From Actinacidiphila paucisporea (lineage in GTDB: Bacteria > Actinomycetota > Actinomycetes > Streptomycetales > Streptomycetaceae): DNA of 64,000 nt. Where the stretch lies: contig NZ_FRBI01000002.1 in the NCBI RefSeq assembly GCF_900142575.1, positions 186,001-250,000 of the forward strand, in the 5' to 3' direction. The translations under genes and the position numbers were made by a program. Positions 26,438 through 35,120 of this stretch are shown here, piece after piece. The notes beneath the pieces were generated by a model. The model ran no database searches. It worked only from the letters and a program-made list of their open reading frames with translations, and had not been told where the DNA came from. Within the stretch, counting starts at the first letter, position 1, and each line of letters opens with the position of its first letter.

Positions 26438-26483
26438 AGGTAAGTCGATGGCGAGTCCGGGGGGAAGAGGGGGTGCCTCAGCC

Positions 26484-26492
26484 TGTGGATAA
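26484..26492 (-). other. DnaA box-like site
   Basis: TTATCCACA on the minus strand, a consensus DnaA box in the short gap between the LacI gene stop and the MarR-GNAT operator. As a single site it could be chance or a titration site. Confidence 0.4.
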
Positions 26493-26494
26493 CT

Positions 26495-27580
26495 TTATGA
26501 ACGGCGGGTCGCCGGCGGCGCCGTGGACCCCCGGACCATCAGTTCCGTCGCGATCGTGGCCACTCCGCCGGGCGGCGGGGCGGTCCGTCCCATCACGAGC
26601 CGGCCGGCCCGGGCGCCCGCCTCCTGCAAGGGAATGCGGACCGTGGTGAGTGCGGGGGAGGCGTCTGCGCTGAAGGGCAGGTCGTCGAAGCCGGCCACCG
26701 ACACGTCGCCGGGGACGCTCAGGCCGCGGTCGCGCAGCGCGGCGCACACGCCGAGAGCGACGGTGTCGTTGGCGGCCACGATCGCCGTCACCCCCACGTC
26801 CCTGCGCAGCAGTTCGAGCGTCGCGTCGAAGCCGGCGTTGCGGTCGTAGCCGCCGTGCACGATCAGCTGGTCCGCGTCCGCTCCCGCGTCGGTGCCCGGA
26901 CCCATGCCGTGTCCGGCGAGCGCCGCCCGGTGGCCGGCCAGCCGGTGTCCCGTGGTGCTGCGTTCCGGGGGGCCGGTCACGTAGCCGATCCTGCGGTGGC
27001 CCAGCGAGAGCAGATGCTCCGTCAGCCGCCGGGCGCCGCCGTGGTTGTCGAAGGCCAGCGTGGTCAGCGGGGCGCTCTCGCCCGGCAGGGTCAGCGCCGG
27101 CCGGCCGCACAGCACGATCCGGGTGCCGGAGGCGGCCAGCCGGGCGAGCCGGGCGAGGACGGCCGTGCTGTGCGCGGGGCTGTCGACGGCGCCGCCGGTC
27201 AGCACCACCCCGGCGGCCCGCTGGCGCTCCAGCAAGGTGAGGTAGGTGAGTTCGGCCTCGGGCGACCCGCCGGTGTTGCAGACCACGGTGAGCTTGCCGC
27301 CGGGTTCGGCGGCGCCCACGCCGACCTCGGCCTGCAGCGCGCTCGCGATGAGGCCGAAGAAGGGGTCGGCGACGTCGTTCACCAGCACGCCGACCAGGTC
27401 CGAGGTCGCCGCGGCGAGCGCCCGTGCCTGGCCGTTGACGACGTAGTCGAGCTCCGCCACCGCGCGCTGGACCCGCTCGCGGGTGCTGCCCGCGACCGGG
27501 TAGTTGCCGTTGAGCACCCGGGAGACCGTGGCGGACGACACCCCGGCGCGTGCGGCGACATCGGCCAGTGTCACTGCCAT
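26495..27580 (-). CDS. LacI family repressor of the adjacent catabolic operon
   Basis: A 361-residue LacI/GalR regulator. The N-terminal HTH and hinge are complete (VTLADVAARAGVSSATVSRVLNGNYPVAGSTRERVQRAVAELDYVVNGQARALA). The periplasmic-binding-like effector domain has GVLVNDVADPFFG, AIVAANDTVALGVCAAL, and DVSVAGFDDLPFSADASPALTTVRIP. ATG at 27580. It is divergent from a three-gene operon (dehydrogenase, DUF993, isomerase), and two AAGCGCTT palindromes lie between. That is the standard layout for a local sugar-responsive repressor. The inducer is probably a sugar or polyol substrate of that operon; its identity is unknown. Confidence 0.93.
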   Translation of the reverse strand: MAVTLADVAARAGVSSATVSRVLNGNYPVAGSTRERVQRAVAELDYVVNGQARALAAATSDLVGVLVNDVADPFFGLIASALQAEVGVGAAEPGGKLTVVCNTGGSPEAELTYLTLLERQRAAGVVLTGGAVDSPAHSTAVLARLARLAASGTRIVLCGRPALTLPGESAPLTTLAFDNHGGARRLTEHLLSLGHRRIGYVTGPPERSTTGHRLAGHRAALAGHGMGPGTDAGADADQLIVHGGYDRNAGFDATLELLRRDVGVTAIVAANDTVALGVCAALRDRGLSVPGDVSVAGFDDLPFSADASPALTTVRIPLQEAGARAGRLVMGRTAPPPGGVATIATELMVRGSTAPPATRRS

Positions 27581-27681
27581 CTCGCTGCGGTCCTCCTCCG
27601 TTTTCCGCGGATCCCGCGGACTCCGCGGTCATGCTCTCATCCCGGCCGTTCGACGTCATCGCGAGCGTACGCCGCACTGGC

Positions 27682-27765
27682 AGCAAGCGCTTACCCTCGC
27701 GCCGGTCGACCCTTGCCCGAAGCGAGACCGGCAGGTTAGCGTGAAGCTGAAAGAAAGCGCTTGCT
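27682..27765. promoter_or_regulatory. pair of LacI operators
   Basis: AGCAAGCGCTT (27682-27692) and its inverse AAGCGCTTGCT (27755-27765) both contain the AAGCGCTT core of LacI/GalR sites. They share 11 bases on opposite strands. Core centres are 70 bp apart, in the divergent promoter region between the LacI gene and the dehydrogenase gene, allowing looping or separate control of both promoters. Confidence 0.75.
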
Positions 27766-27851
27766 GTACGCCTTGCTGCGGCGCTCGCCATCCGTTTGCC
27801 GCCAGGGGCTCCGCACGCCGGGGCCGCCGAACCACCGAGAAGAGGACCCAC

Positions 27852-29003
27852 GTGACACGCAGGACTGTGCGGATCGCCATGAACGGCGTCACCGGACGCA
27901 TGGGATACCGGCAGCACTTGGTCCGCTCGATCCTCAGCCTGCAACAGCAGGGCGGGCTCGACCTGGGCGACGGCACCACGCTGTGGCCCGAGCCGGTCCT
28001 GGTGGGCAGGCGGGAACACGCGCTGCGCGCGATGGCCGAGCAGCACGGCATCGAGCACTGGTCGACAGACCTGGACGCGGTGCTCGCCGATCCGTCGGTC
28101 GAGGTCTACTTCGACGCGCAGGTCACCTCGGCCCGCGAGTCCGCGGTACGCCAGGCGATCGCGGCGGGCAAGCACATCTACTGCGAGAAGCCCACCGCCA
28201 CCTCGCTGGACGGCGCCCTGGAACTCGCCCGGCTCGCCGTCGCCGCGGGAGTCAAGCATGGCGTGGTGCAGGACAAGCTCTTCCTGCCCGGCCTGCAGAA
28301 GCTCAAGCGGCTGGTCGACGGCGGCTTCTTCGGCCGGATCCTGTCCATCCGCGGCGAGTTCGGCTACTGGGTCTTCGAGGGCGACTGGCAGAGCGCGCAG
28401 CGGCCGTCCTGGAATTACCGGTCCGAGGACGGCGGCGGCATCGTCGCGGACATGTTCCCGCACTGGGAGTACCTCCTGCACGAGACCTTCGGACGGGTCC
28501 GTACGGTGCAGGCCCTGGCCGCCACGCATGTGCCGCAGCGCTGGGACGAGGGCGGCAAGCCCTACGACGCCACAGCGGACGACGCCGCCTACGGCATCTT
28601 CGAGCTGGACGGCGGCGCGGTGGCACAGATCAACTCCTCGTGGACGGTCCGCGTCAACCGGGACGAGCTGGTCGAATTCCAGGTGGACGGCACCCATGGC
28701 TCCGCGGTGGCCGGGCTGCGCAATTGCCGCGTCCAGCACCGGTCGGCGACGCCGAAGCCGGTGTGGAATCCGGATCTGCCCGCCACGGAGGCCTTCCGCG
28801 ACCAGTGGCAGGAGGTTCCCGACAACACCGACTTCGACAACGGCTTCAAGGCCCAGTGGGAGCTCTTCCTGCGCCATGTCGTCCTGGACGAGCCCTGGCG
28901 CTGGGATCTGACCGCGGGCGCGCGTGGTGTCCAGCTCGCCGAACTCGGCCTGAGGTCCTCCGCCGAGGGCCGCCGCTTCGACGTACCGGAGCTGTCGCTG
29001 TGA
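27852..29003 (+). CDS. Gfo/Idh/MocA family dehydrogenase
   Basis: A 383-residue NAD(P)-dependent sugar or polyol oxidoreductase. The N-terminal Rossmann fold shows AMNGVTGRMGYRQHLVRSI (a variant of the GxGxxG loop; the usual GLIGxGxxG is replaced by NGVTGRMG). The catalytic motif is EKPTATS (near residue 117), matching the family EKP Lys. The C-terminal alpha/beta domain includes DMFPHWEYLLHETFG, with the His in the place of the family catalytic His. GTG at 27852, first gene of the operon; the stop overlaps the next start (GTGA). Proteins with this N-terminus are a distinct subgroup of the family, so the substrate cannot be read from the name. Probably oxidises a hydroxyl of a sugar acid or cyclitol. 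Confidence 0.85.
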   Translation: MTRRTVRIAMNGVTGRMGYRQHLVRSILSLQQQGGLDLGDGTTLWPEPVLVGRREHALRAMAEQHGIEHWSTDLDAVLADPSVEVYFDAQVTSARESAVRQAIAAGKHIYCEKPTATSLDGALELARLAVAAGVKHGVVQDKLFLPGLQKLKRLVDGGFFGRILSIRGEFGYWVFEGDWQSAQRPSWNYRSEDGGGIVADMFPHWEYLLHETFGRVRTVQALAATHVPQRWDEGGKPYDATADDAAYGIFELDGGAVAQINSSWTVRVNRDELVEFQVDGTHGSAVAGLRNCRVQHRSATPKPVWNPDLPATEAFRDQWQEVPDNTDFDNGFKAQWELFLRHVVLDEPWRWDLTAGARGVQLAELGLRSSAEGRRFDVPELSL

Positions 29004-30154
29004 CCATCCAGCTGCCCGACGCCTCCGGCGTGCTCCGCGGCTATGTACCGCGCTCGCAAGCCGTGGCCCTGACCACCGACCTGCCGCTGCGCAGCCGCGT
29101 GGTGTATTCCGCCGCCCATGTGGTGGCAGACGCGCTGCGGACCGCCGCCGACGAGCCGGCCGCGGTGGACTGGGACGCCACGCTGGCCTTCCGCCGGCAC
29201 CTGTGGGCCCATGGCCTCGGCGTCGCGGAGGCCATGGACACCGCCCAGCGCGGCATGGGCCTGGACTGGCCTGTGGCCGCCGAGCTGATCCGCAGGTCGT
29301 CCGCGGAAGCGCGGTCCGTCGGCGGGCGGATTGCTTGCGGCGTCGGCACCGACCAGCTGACCGGGGCCGCGGCCACCCTCGCCGAGGTGACCGCCGCCTA
29401 CGAGGAGCAACTCGCGGTGGTAGAGGCGGCAGGCTCCCAGGCCGTGCTGATGGCCTCACGGGCCCTGGCGGCTGTCGCCAAGGGCCCCGAGGACTACCTC
29501 GAGGTCTACGGGCACCTGCTGCGGCAGTCCTCCGACCGGGTGATCCTGCACTGGCTCGGACCGATGTTCGACCCCGCGCTCGCGGGGTATTGGGGCAGCG
29601 ACGATCTCGACGCGGCCACCGAAACCTTCCTCGACGTGATCGCCGCCCATCCCGACAAGGTGGACGGCGTGAAGATCTCGCTGCTCGACGCCCGGCGCGA
29701 GGTGGACCTGCGGCGCCGGCTGCCCGACGGGGTGCGCTGCTACACCGGCGACGACTTCAACTACCCGGAACTGATCGCCGGTGACACGGAGGGCTTCAGC
29801 CACGCCCTGCTCGGCATCTTCGACCCGCTCGCACCGCTGGCCGCAGCGGCGGTCAGCACCCTGGACACCGGGGACACCGGTGGCTTCCGGCGGCTCCTCG
29901 ACCCCACGGTGGAGCTGTCCCGGCACCTGTTCTGCGCCCCGACGCGCTTCTACAAGACCGGCGTGGTGCTGCTCGCCTGGCTGGCCGGCCACCAGCGGCA
30001 CTTCACCATGGTCGGCGGCCTCCAGTCGGCGCGCTCGCTGCCGCACCTTGCGCGGGCGTACGAACTGGCGGACCGCGTGGGGCTTTTCCCCGATCCGGGA
30101 CTCGCCGAGGCCCGGATGCGCGGGCTGCTGACTCTGCACGGAGTGGACGCATGA
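29000..30154 (+). CDS. DUF993 family protein (aldolase-like TIM barrel)
   Basis: A 384-residue DUF993 protein, a family related to dihydrodipicolinate synthase/N-acetylneuraminate lyase TIM barrels. Key segments: GLDWPVAAELIRRSSAEAR, GVGTDQLTGAAATLAEVTAAYEEQ, GPEDYLEVYGHLL, VDGVKISLLDA (with a Lys on a strand, the position of the Schiff-base Lys in the DHDPS superfamily) and CYTGDDFNYPELIAGD. By superfamily it may be a retro-aldolase acting on the product of the preceding dehydrogenase; the family has no assigned function that I recall. GTG at 29000 overlaps the preceding stop by 3 bases, and its own stop overlaps the next ATG (ATGA), so all three genes are tightly coupled. Confidence 0.85.
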   Translation: MTIQLPDASGVLRGYVPRSQAVALTTDLPLRSRVVYSAAHVVADALRTAADEPAAVDWDATLAFRRHLWAHGLGVAEAMDTAQRGMGLDWPVAAELIRRSSAEARSVGGRIACGVGTDQLTGAAATLAEVTAAYEEQLAVVEAAGSQAVLMASRALAAVAKGPEDYLEVYGHLLRQSSDRVILHWLGPMFDPALAGYWGSDDLDAATETFLDVIAAHPDKVDGVKISLLDARREVDLRRRLPDGVRCYTGDDFNYPELIAGDTEGFSHALLGIFDPLAPLAAAAVSTLDTGDTGGFRRLLDPTVELSRHLFCAPTRFYKTGVVLLAWLAGHQRHFTMVGGLQSARSLPHLARAYELADRVGLFPDPGLAEARMRGLLTLHGVDA

Positions 30155-30996
30155 CCGGTACCGCGCCGCAGGATCTCACGCGGCTGAGCATCAATCAGGA
30201 GACCCTCAAGCAGTGGTCCCTGCCCGAACTGGCCGGGGGCTGCGCCGCGGCCGGGATCGGCTCGGTCGGCCTGTGGCGGGCGCCGGTCCAGGAATACGGC
30301 GTGGAGCGCACCGCGCGGCTGATGCGGGAGCACGGGCTCACCGTGACGTCGCTGTGCCGCGGCGGCTTCTTCACCGCGCTGGACCCGCAGGCGCGGGCCA
30401 GGGCGCTCGACGACAACCGTGCGGCGATCGACGAGGCGGCGGCCCTGGGTACCGGCACCCTCGTCCTGGTCTCCGGCGGGCTCCCGGAAGGCGACCGGGA
30501 CATCGCCGCGGCCAGGGAGAGGGTCGCCGACGCGCTCGCGGTCCTGGCGCCCTACGCCGCCGAGCGGAGCGTACGGCTGGCCCTGGAGCCGCTGCACCCG
30601 ATGTACGCGTCCGACCGATGCGTGATCTCCACCCTCGGCCAGGCGCTGGACATCGCCGAGCGTTTTCCCGCCGAGCAGGTCGGTGTCGTCGTGGACACTT
30701 ACCACCTGTGGTGGGACGACCTGGCGCCCGCGCACACGGTCCGCGCGGGGGAGAGCGGCAGGATCGCCTGCTTCCAGCTGGCCGACTGGGTCACCCCGCT
30801 GCCCGAGGGCGTGCTGCTGGGCCGGGGCCAGCTCGGCGACGGCTGCATCGACCTGCGCGGATGGCGCCGGCGGGTGGACGCGGCCGGTTACGACGGGGCC
30901 GTCGAGGTGGAGATCTTCAACCCGGCCCTGTGGGCGCGGGACGGCGCGGAAGTCCTCGCGGAGATCGCCGAGCGGTACCTCCGGCACGTCAGCTGA
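30151..30996 (+). CDS. sugar phosphate isomerase/epimerase (TIM barrel), third gene of LacI operon
   Basis: A 281-residue AP endonuclease 2/xylose isomerase-like TIM barrel. Metal-ligand candidates are Glu in VRLALEPLHPMYASDR (near 148), Asp in VVVDTYHLWWD, and Glu in GAVEVEIFNPALWAR near the C-terminus. This matches the IolE/IolI/AP2 group of sugar isomerases and dehydratases. ATG at 30151 overlaps the DUF993 stop. In inositol-type pathways a Gfo/Idh/MocA dehydrogenase hands its keto product to such an isomerase, so a dehydrogenation, isomerisation, aldol-cleavage route is plausible. It has no close resemblance to the paralogue at 24583-25380. Confidence 0.85.
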   Translation: MTGTAPQDLTRLSINQETLKQWSLPELAGGCAAAGIGSVGLWRAPVQEYGVERTARLMREHGLTVTSLCRGGFFTALDPQARARALDDNRAAIDEAAALGTGTLVLVSGGLPEGDRDIAAARERVADALAVLAPYAAERSVRLALEPLHPMYASDRCVISTLGQALDIAERFPAEQVGVVVDTYHLWWDDLAPAHTVRAGESGRIACFQLADWVTPLPEGVLLGRGQLGDGCIDLRGWRRRVDAAGYDGAVEVEIFNPALWARDGAEVLAEIAERYLRHVS

Positions 30997-31315
30997 AAAA
31001 ATCTTGAGAAATTTGGGGGCCGTAGGACAACCCTGATGCCGGTTGGCCGGTCGTATATGGCATCCCGGCTCCCGGGAGGGGTTTCGGGGAGCCGGTAGGG
31101 AAATGCGCCCGAGGGGGGCTTCGGGGGTAGCAGGGGGAGTGCGAGAGGGGTCCGGCAGTCGCCGGGCCCCTCTCGCGCGTTCCCGTTCCCGCCCGTCCAG
31201 CGCCTGCTGAGCGCTTCGCCCATGGCGGCGACGGGAGTTGTCCACAGGCTCGCACCGCGGTGTCCGCGCCGGCCGGTACCTTCGGATCAGATCGACTCCG
31301 GGAGGGAGGCCGGGC
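30997..31315. other. intergenic region with hairpins
   Basis: No gene is supported. It begins with an unusually A-rich stretch (31000-31015) followed by a T/G-rich stretch. It has a 9-bp perfect stem (31065-31073 with 31087-31095), a 15-bp terminator-like stem (31141-31155 with 31162-31176), and a DnaA-box sequence TTGTCCACA (31238-31246). The promoter of the RecD2-like gene must lie here. Confidence 0.5.
31141..31176 (+). terminator. probable terminator of the LacI-controlled operon
   Basis: A 15-bp stem, GCGAGAGGGGTCCGG with CCGGGCCCCTCTCGC, one G-U pair and a 6-base loop. It is about 150 bp downstream of the isomerase stop and upstream of recD2. No T run, as often seen in this genus. Confidence 0.6.
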
Positions 31316-33538
31316 ATGACCGAGGACAGGGCACTCGCGGTGCTCGAAGGTGTCCTGGAGCGGATCACCTACGCCAACGAGGACAGCGGGTACACGGTCG
31401 CGCGGGTGGACACCGGGCGCGGTTCGGGCGACCTGCTGACGGTCGTCGGCGCGCTGCTGGGCGCCCAGCCCGGCGAGTCCCTGCGGATGCACGGCCGCTG
31501 GGGCTCGCACCCGCAGTACGGCAAGCAGTTCACCGTGGAGAACTACACGACCGTCCTGCCGGCCACCATCCAGGGGATACGCCGCTACCTGGGCTCGGGG
31601 CTGATCAAGGGCATCGGGCCGCGCATCGCCGAGCGCATCGTGGACCACTTCGGCACCGGCACCCTGGACGTCATCGAGGGCGAGCCGAAGCGCCTGATCG
31701 AAGTGCCGGGCCTCGGGCCGAAGCGCACCAAGCTGATCGCCGCCGCCTGGGAGGAGCAGAAGGCGATCAAGGAGGTGATGGTCTTCCTGCAGGGTGTGGG
31801 TGTGTCCACATCCATCGCGGTGCGGATCTACAAGGGGTACGGCGACGCGTCGATCTCGGTCGTGAAGAACCAGCCGTACCGCCTGGCGGCCGAGGTGTGG
31901 GGCATCGGCTTCCTGACCGCGGACCGGATCGCCCAGGCCGTCGGCATACCGCACGACAGCCCAGAGCGGGTGAAGGCCGGCCTGCAATATGCGCTCTCGC
32001 AGGCGACAGACAGCGGAAACTGCTTCCTGCCGCAGGAGCGGCTGATCGCCGACGCGGTCAAGCTGCTCCAGGTGGACACCGGCCTGGTGATCGACTGCCT
32101 GGGCGAGCTGGCCGAGGAGGAGGGTGTGGTCCGGGAGAGCGTGCCGGCCCCCGACGGGGACGGCGAGCCGGTCACCGCGGTCTATCTGGTGCCCTTCCAC
32201 CGCGCCGAGATATCGCTGGCGGCGCAGCTGATGCGGTTGCTGCACGGCCCCGAGGACCGGCTGCCGGCCTTCCGGGACGTCGAGTGGGACAAGGCGCTGA
32301 GCTGGCTGGCCGATCGGACCGGCGCCGATCTCGCCCCCGAGCAGCAGCAGGCGGTCCGGCTGGCGCTGACCGAGAAGGTCGCGGTCCTCACCGGAGGTCC
32401 CGGCTGCGGCAAGTCCTTCACGGTGCGCTCCGTGGTCACCCTGGCCCAGGCGAAGAAGGCCAAGGTGGTGCTCGCCGCACCGACCGGGCGGGCCGCGAAG
32501 AGGCTGTCGGAGCTGACCGGCGCCGAGGCGTCCACCGTGCACCGGTTGCTGGAGCTGAAACCCGGCGGGGACGCGGCCTACGACAGGGACCGGCCGCTCG
32601 ACGCGGACCTGGTGGTGGTCGACGAGGCGTCCATGCTGGACCTGTTGCTGGCGAACAAGCTGGTCAAGGCGGTGTCGCCGGGCGCTCACCTGCTGTTCGT
32701 GGGGGACGTGGACCAGTTGCCGAGCGTCGGGGCCGGCGAGGTGCTGCGCGACCTGCTGGCGGCGGACGGCCCGGTGCCCGCGGTGCGGCTGACCCGGATC
32801 TTCCGGCAGGCGCAGCAGTCCGGGGTGGTCACCAACGCCCACAGGATCAATTCCGGGCTGCCGCCGGTCACCCAGGGCCTGCCCGACTTCTTCCTCTTCG
32901 CGGAGGAGGACTCCGAGGAGGCGGGGCGGCTCACCGTGGACGTGGTCGCCCGCCGCATTCCCGCCAGATTCGGCCTCGACCCCAGGCGGGACATCCAGGT
33001 GCTGACCCCCATGCACCGCGGCCCCGCCGGCGCCGGCGCGCTCAACGGACTGCTCCAGCAGGCCGTCACCCCGGCGCGCCCCGACCTGCCCGAGCGCAGA
33101 TTCGGCGGCCGGACCTTCCGGGTGGGCGACAAGGTGACGCAGATCAGGAACAACTACGACAAGGGCGCCAACGGCGTCTTCAACGGCACCGTGGGTGTGG
33201 TCACCGCTCTGGACGCGGTCGAGCAGCGCCTCACCGTGCACACCGACGAGGACGAGGAGATCGGGTACGACTTCGACGAGCTGGATGAGCTGGCCCACGC
33301 CTACGCCGTGACGATCCACCGCTCGCAGGGCAGCGAGTATCCGGCGGTGGTGATCCCCGTCACCACGGGGGCGTGGATGATGCTCCAGCGCAACCTGCTC
33401 TACACGGCTGTGACCAGGGCGAAGCGCCTGGTCGTCCTGGTCGGCTCGCGGCGGGCGATCGGGCAGGCGGTGCGTACCGTGTCGGCCGGCCGGCGCTTCA
33501 CAGCCCTCGACCATCGGCTCTCCGGAGGCGCAAAATAG
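31316..33538 (+). CDS. recD2: RecD2-like ATP-dependent 5'-3' DNA helicase
   Basis: A 740-residue SF1B helicase of the RecD2/YrrC type, which acts without RecB and RecC. The N-terminal region (about 1-90) is an OB-like fold. A helix-hairpin-helix array follows (IRRYLGSGLIKGIGPRIAERI; VPGLGPKRTKLI; VAEVWGIGFLTADRI). The motor has Walker A LTGGPGCGKSFT (near 361), Walker B VVVDEASMLD, motif III VGDVDQLPSVGAGEVLRDLL, and the C-terminal helicase motif VTIHRSQGSEYPAVVIPV. ATG at 31316 with GGGAGG 8 bases upstream. The upstream open frame is read through but lacks codon bias. Probable role in replication-fork repair or recombination. It stands alone; a DnaA-box sequence lies 70 bp upstream. Confidence 0.9.
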   Translation: MTEDRALAVLEGVLERITYANEDSGYTVARVDTGRGSGDLLTVVGALLGAQPGESLRMHGRWGSHPQYGKQFTVENYTTVLPATIQGIRRYLGSGLIKGIGPRIAERIVDHFGTGTLDVIEGEPKRLIEVPGLGPKRTKLIAAAWEEQKAIKEVMVFLQGVGVSTSIAVRIYKGYGDASISVVKNQPYRLAAEVWGIGFLTADRIAQAVGIPHDSPERVKAGLQYALSQATDSGNCFLPQERLIADAVKLLQVDTGLVIDCLGELAEEEGVVRESVPAPDGDGEPVTAVYLVPFHRAEISLAAQLMRLLHGPEDRLPAFRDVEWDKALSWLADRTGADLAPEQQQAVRLALTEKVAVLTGGPGCGKSFTVRSVVTLAQAKKAKVVLAAPTGRAAKRLSELTGAEASTVHRLLELKPGGDAAYDRDRPLDADLVVVDEASMLDLLLANKLVKAVSPGAHLLFVGDVDQLPSVGAGEVLRDLLAADGPVPAVRLTRIFRQAQQSGVVTNAHRINSGLPPVTQGLPDFFLFAEEDSEEAGRLTVDVVARRIPARFGLDPRRDIQVLTPMHRGPAGAGALNGLLQQAVTPARPDLPERRFGGRTFRVGDKVTQIRNNYDKGANGVFNGTVGVVTALDAVEQRLTVHTDEDEEIGYDFDELDELAHAYAVTIHRSQGSEYPAVVIPVTTGAWMMLQRNLLYTAVTRAKRLVVLVGSRRAIGQAVRTVSAGRRFTALDHRLSGGAK

Positions 33539-33662
33539 GCACTCCGTGCCACTAATCGGCCCGATGGCCGACCCCGAGTGCACGCGTGCGCGCCAAATGG
33601 GGGACAGTGGACGTAGTCAGGGCACCTCGATGAAGAGGCAAAACCGTCGGTGAGGGAATGAC

Positions 33663-34952
33663 GTGAGCGACAACTCTGTAGTACTGCGGTATGGGGACAG
33701 CGAACACAGTTACCCGGTGGTTGACAGCACGGTCGGCGACAAGGGCTTCGATATCGGCAAGCTGCGCGCCGATACGGGCCTGGTGACGCTGGACAGCGGT
33801 TACGGCAACACCGCGGCCTACAAGTCCGCGATCACGTTCCTCGATGGCGAAGAGGGCATCCTTCGCTACCGTGGTTACCCGATCGAGCAGCTCGCCGAGC
33901 GCGGCACCTTCCTGGAGACCGCCTACCTGCTGATCAACGGCGAACTGCCGACGGTCGACGAGCTCGCGGAATTCAAGGGCGAGATCACCCAGCACACCCT
34001 TCTGCACGAAGACGTCAAACGGTTCTACGACGGCTTCCCCCGCGACGCCCACCCGATGGCGATGCTGTCGTCCGTGGTCAGCGCGCTGTCGACGTTCTAC
34101 CAGGACAGCCACAACCCGTTCGACCCCGAGCAGCGCCACCTGTCCACGATCCGGCTGCTCGCCAAGCTGCCGACGATCGCGGCATACGCGTACAAGAAAT
34201 CCGTCGGCCAGCCGGTGGTCTACCCGCGCAACGACCTCGGCTACGTCGAGAACTTCCTGCGGATGACCTTCTCCGTGCCGGCCGAGGAGTACCAGCTCGA
34301 CCCGGTCGTGGTCAGCGCCCTGGACAAGCTGTTCATCCTGCACGCGGACCACGAGCAGAACTGCTCGACCTCCACGGTCCGCCTGGTGGGCTCGTCGCAG
34401 GCGAACCAGTTCGCCTCGATCTCGGCGGGCATCAGCGCGCTGTGGGGCCCGCTGCACGGCGGGGCCAACCAGTCGGTGCTGGAGATGCTGGAAGGCATCC
34501 AGGCAAGCGGCGGCGACGTGGACTCCTTCATCCGCAAGGTGAAGAACAAGGAGGACGGCGTCAAGCTGATGGGCTTCGGGCACCGCGTCTACAAGAACTT
34601 CGACCCCCGGGCGAAGATCATCAAGGCGGCGGCGCACGATGTCCTGTCCGCGCTGGGCAAGTCCGACGAGCTGCTGGACATCGCCCTGAAGCTGGAGGAG
34701 CACGCGCTCAGCGACGACTACTTCGTCTCCCGCAAGCTCTACCCGAACGTGGACTTCTACACGGGTCTGATCTACCGCGCGATGGGCTTCCCGACCAGCA
34801 TGTTCACCGTGCTGTTCGCCATCGGCCGGCTGCCCGGATGGATCGCCCAGTGGCACGAGATGATCAAGGAGCCCGGCTCCCGGATCGGCCGCCCGCGGCA
34901 GATCTACACCGGTGTCGAGATCCGCGACTACGTCTCGGTCGAGGGCCGCTGA
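33663..34952 (+). CDS. citA: citrate synthase
   Basis: Condenses acetyl-CoA and oxaloacetate to citrate, the entry step of the TCA cycle. It is a 429-residue chain of the hexameric GltA type. The catalytic triad is visible: His in GPLHGGANQ (near 266), His in GFGHRVYKN (near 306) and Asp in YPNVDFYTGL (near 362). The N-terminal extension SYPVVDSTVGDKGFDIGKLRADTG is the small beta domain of GltA-type enzymes. GTG at 33663 with GAGGGA 6-10 bases upstream. Monocistronic, bounded by a short hairpin before (33538-33550) and an extended hairpin after. In S. coelicolor, citA is needed for normal aerial growth because loss acidifies the medium (established from memory). Confidence 0.95.
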   Translation: MSDNSVVLRYGDSEHSYPVVDSTVGDKGFDIGKLRADTGLVTLDSGYGNTAAYKSAITFLDGEEGILRYRGYPIEQLAERGTFLETAYLLINGELPTVDELAEFKGEITQHTLLHEDVKRFYDGFPRDAHPMAMLSSVVSALSTFYQDSHNPFDPEQRHLSTIRLLAKLPTIAAYAYKKSVGQPVVYPRNDLGYVENFLRMTFSVPAEEYQLDPVVVSALDKLFILHADHEQNCSTSTVRLVGSSQANQFASISAGISALWGPLHGGANQSVLEMLEGIQASGGDVDSFIRKVKNKEDGVKLMGFGHRVYKNFDPRAKIIKAAAHDVLSALGKSDELLDIALKLEEHALSDDYFVSRKLYPNVDFYTGLIYRAMGFPTSMFTVLFAIGRLPGWIAQWHEMIKEPGSRIGRPRQIYTGVEIRDYVSVEGR

Positions 34953-35008
34953 AGCAGCCGGCCGCCGCGCGCCGCTCTGAGTCTTAGGCGCCCGGCAGCA
35001 CATAAGGA

Positions 35009-35052
35009 AGCGCCCCGCGCTGGATCCCCCCACGGGTCCGGCACGGGGCGCT
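35009..35052 (+). terminator. citA terminator hairpin
   Basis: Outer stem AGCGCCCCG (35009-35017) with CGGGGCGCT (35044-35052); the loop holds GGATCC and GGGTCC, which can pair inside and extend the stem. It is 56 bp after the citA stop. Confidence 0.65.
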
Positions 35053-35120
35053 CCCCGTTCCCCGGAACGGATCCCCCCACGGGTCCGCCCGGGCGCTTGT
35101 GGCAACTGCGCCGTTGCCGG

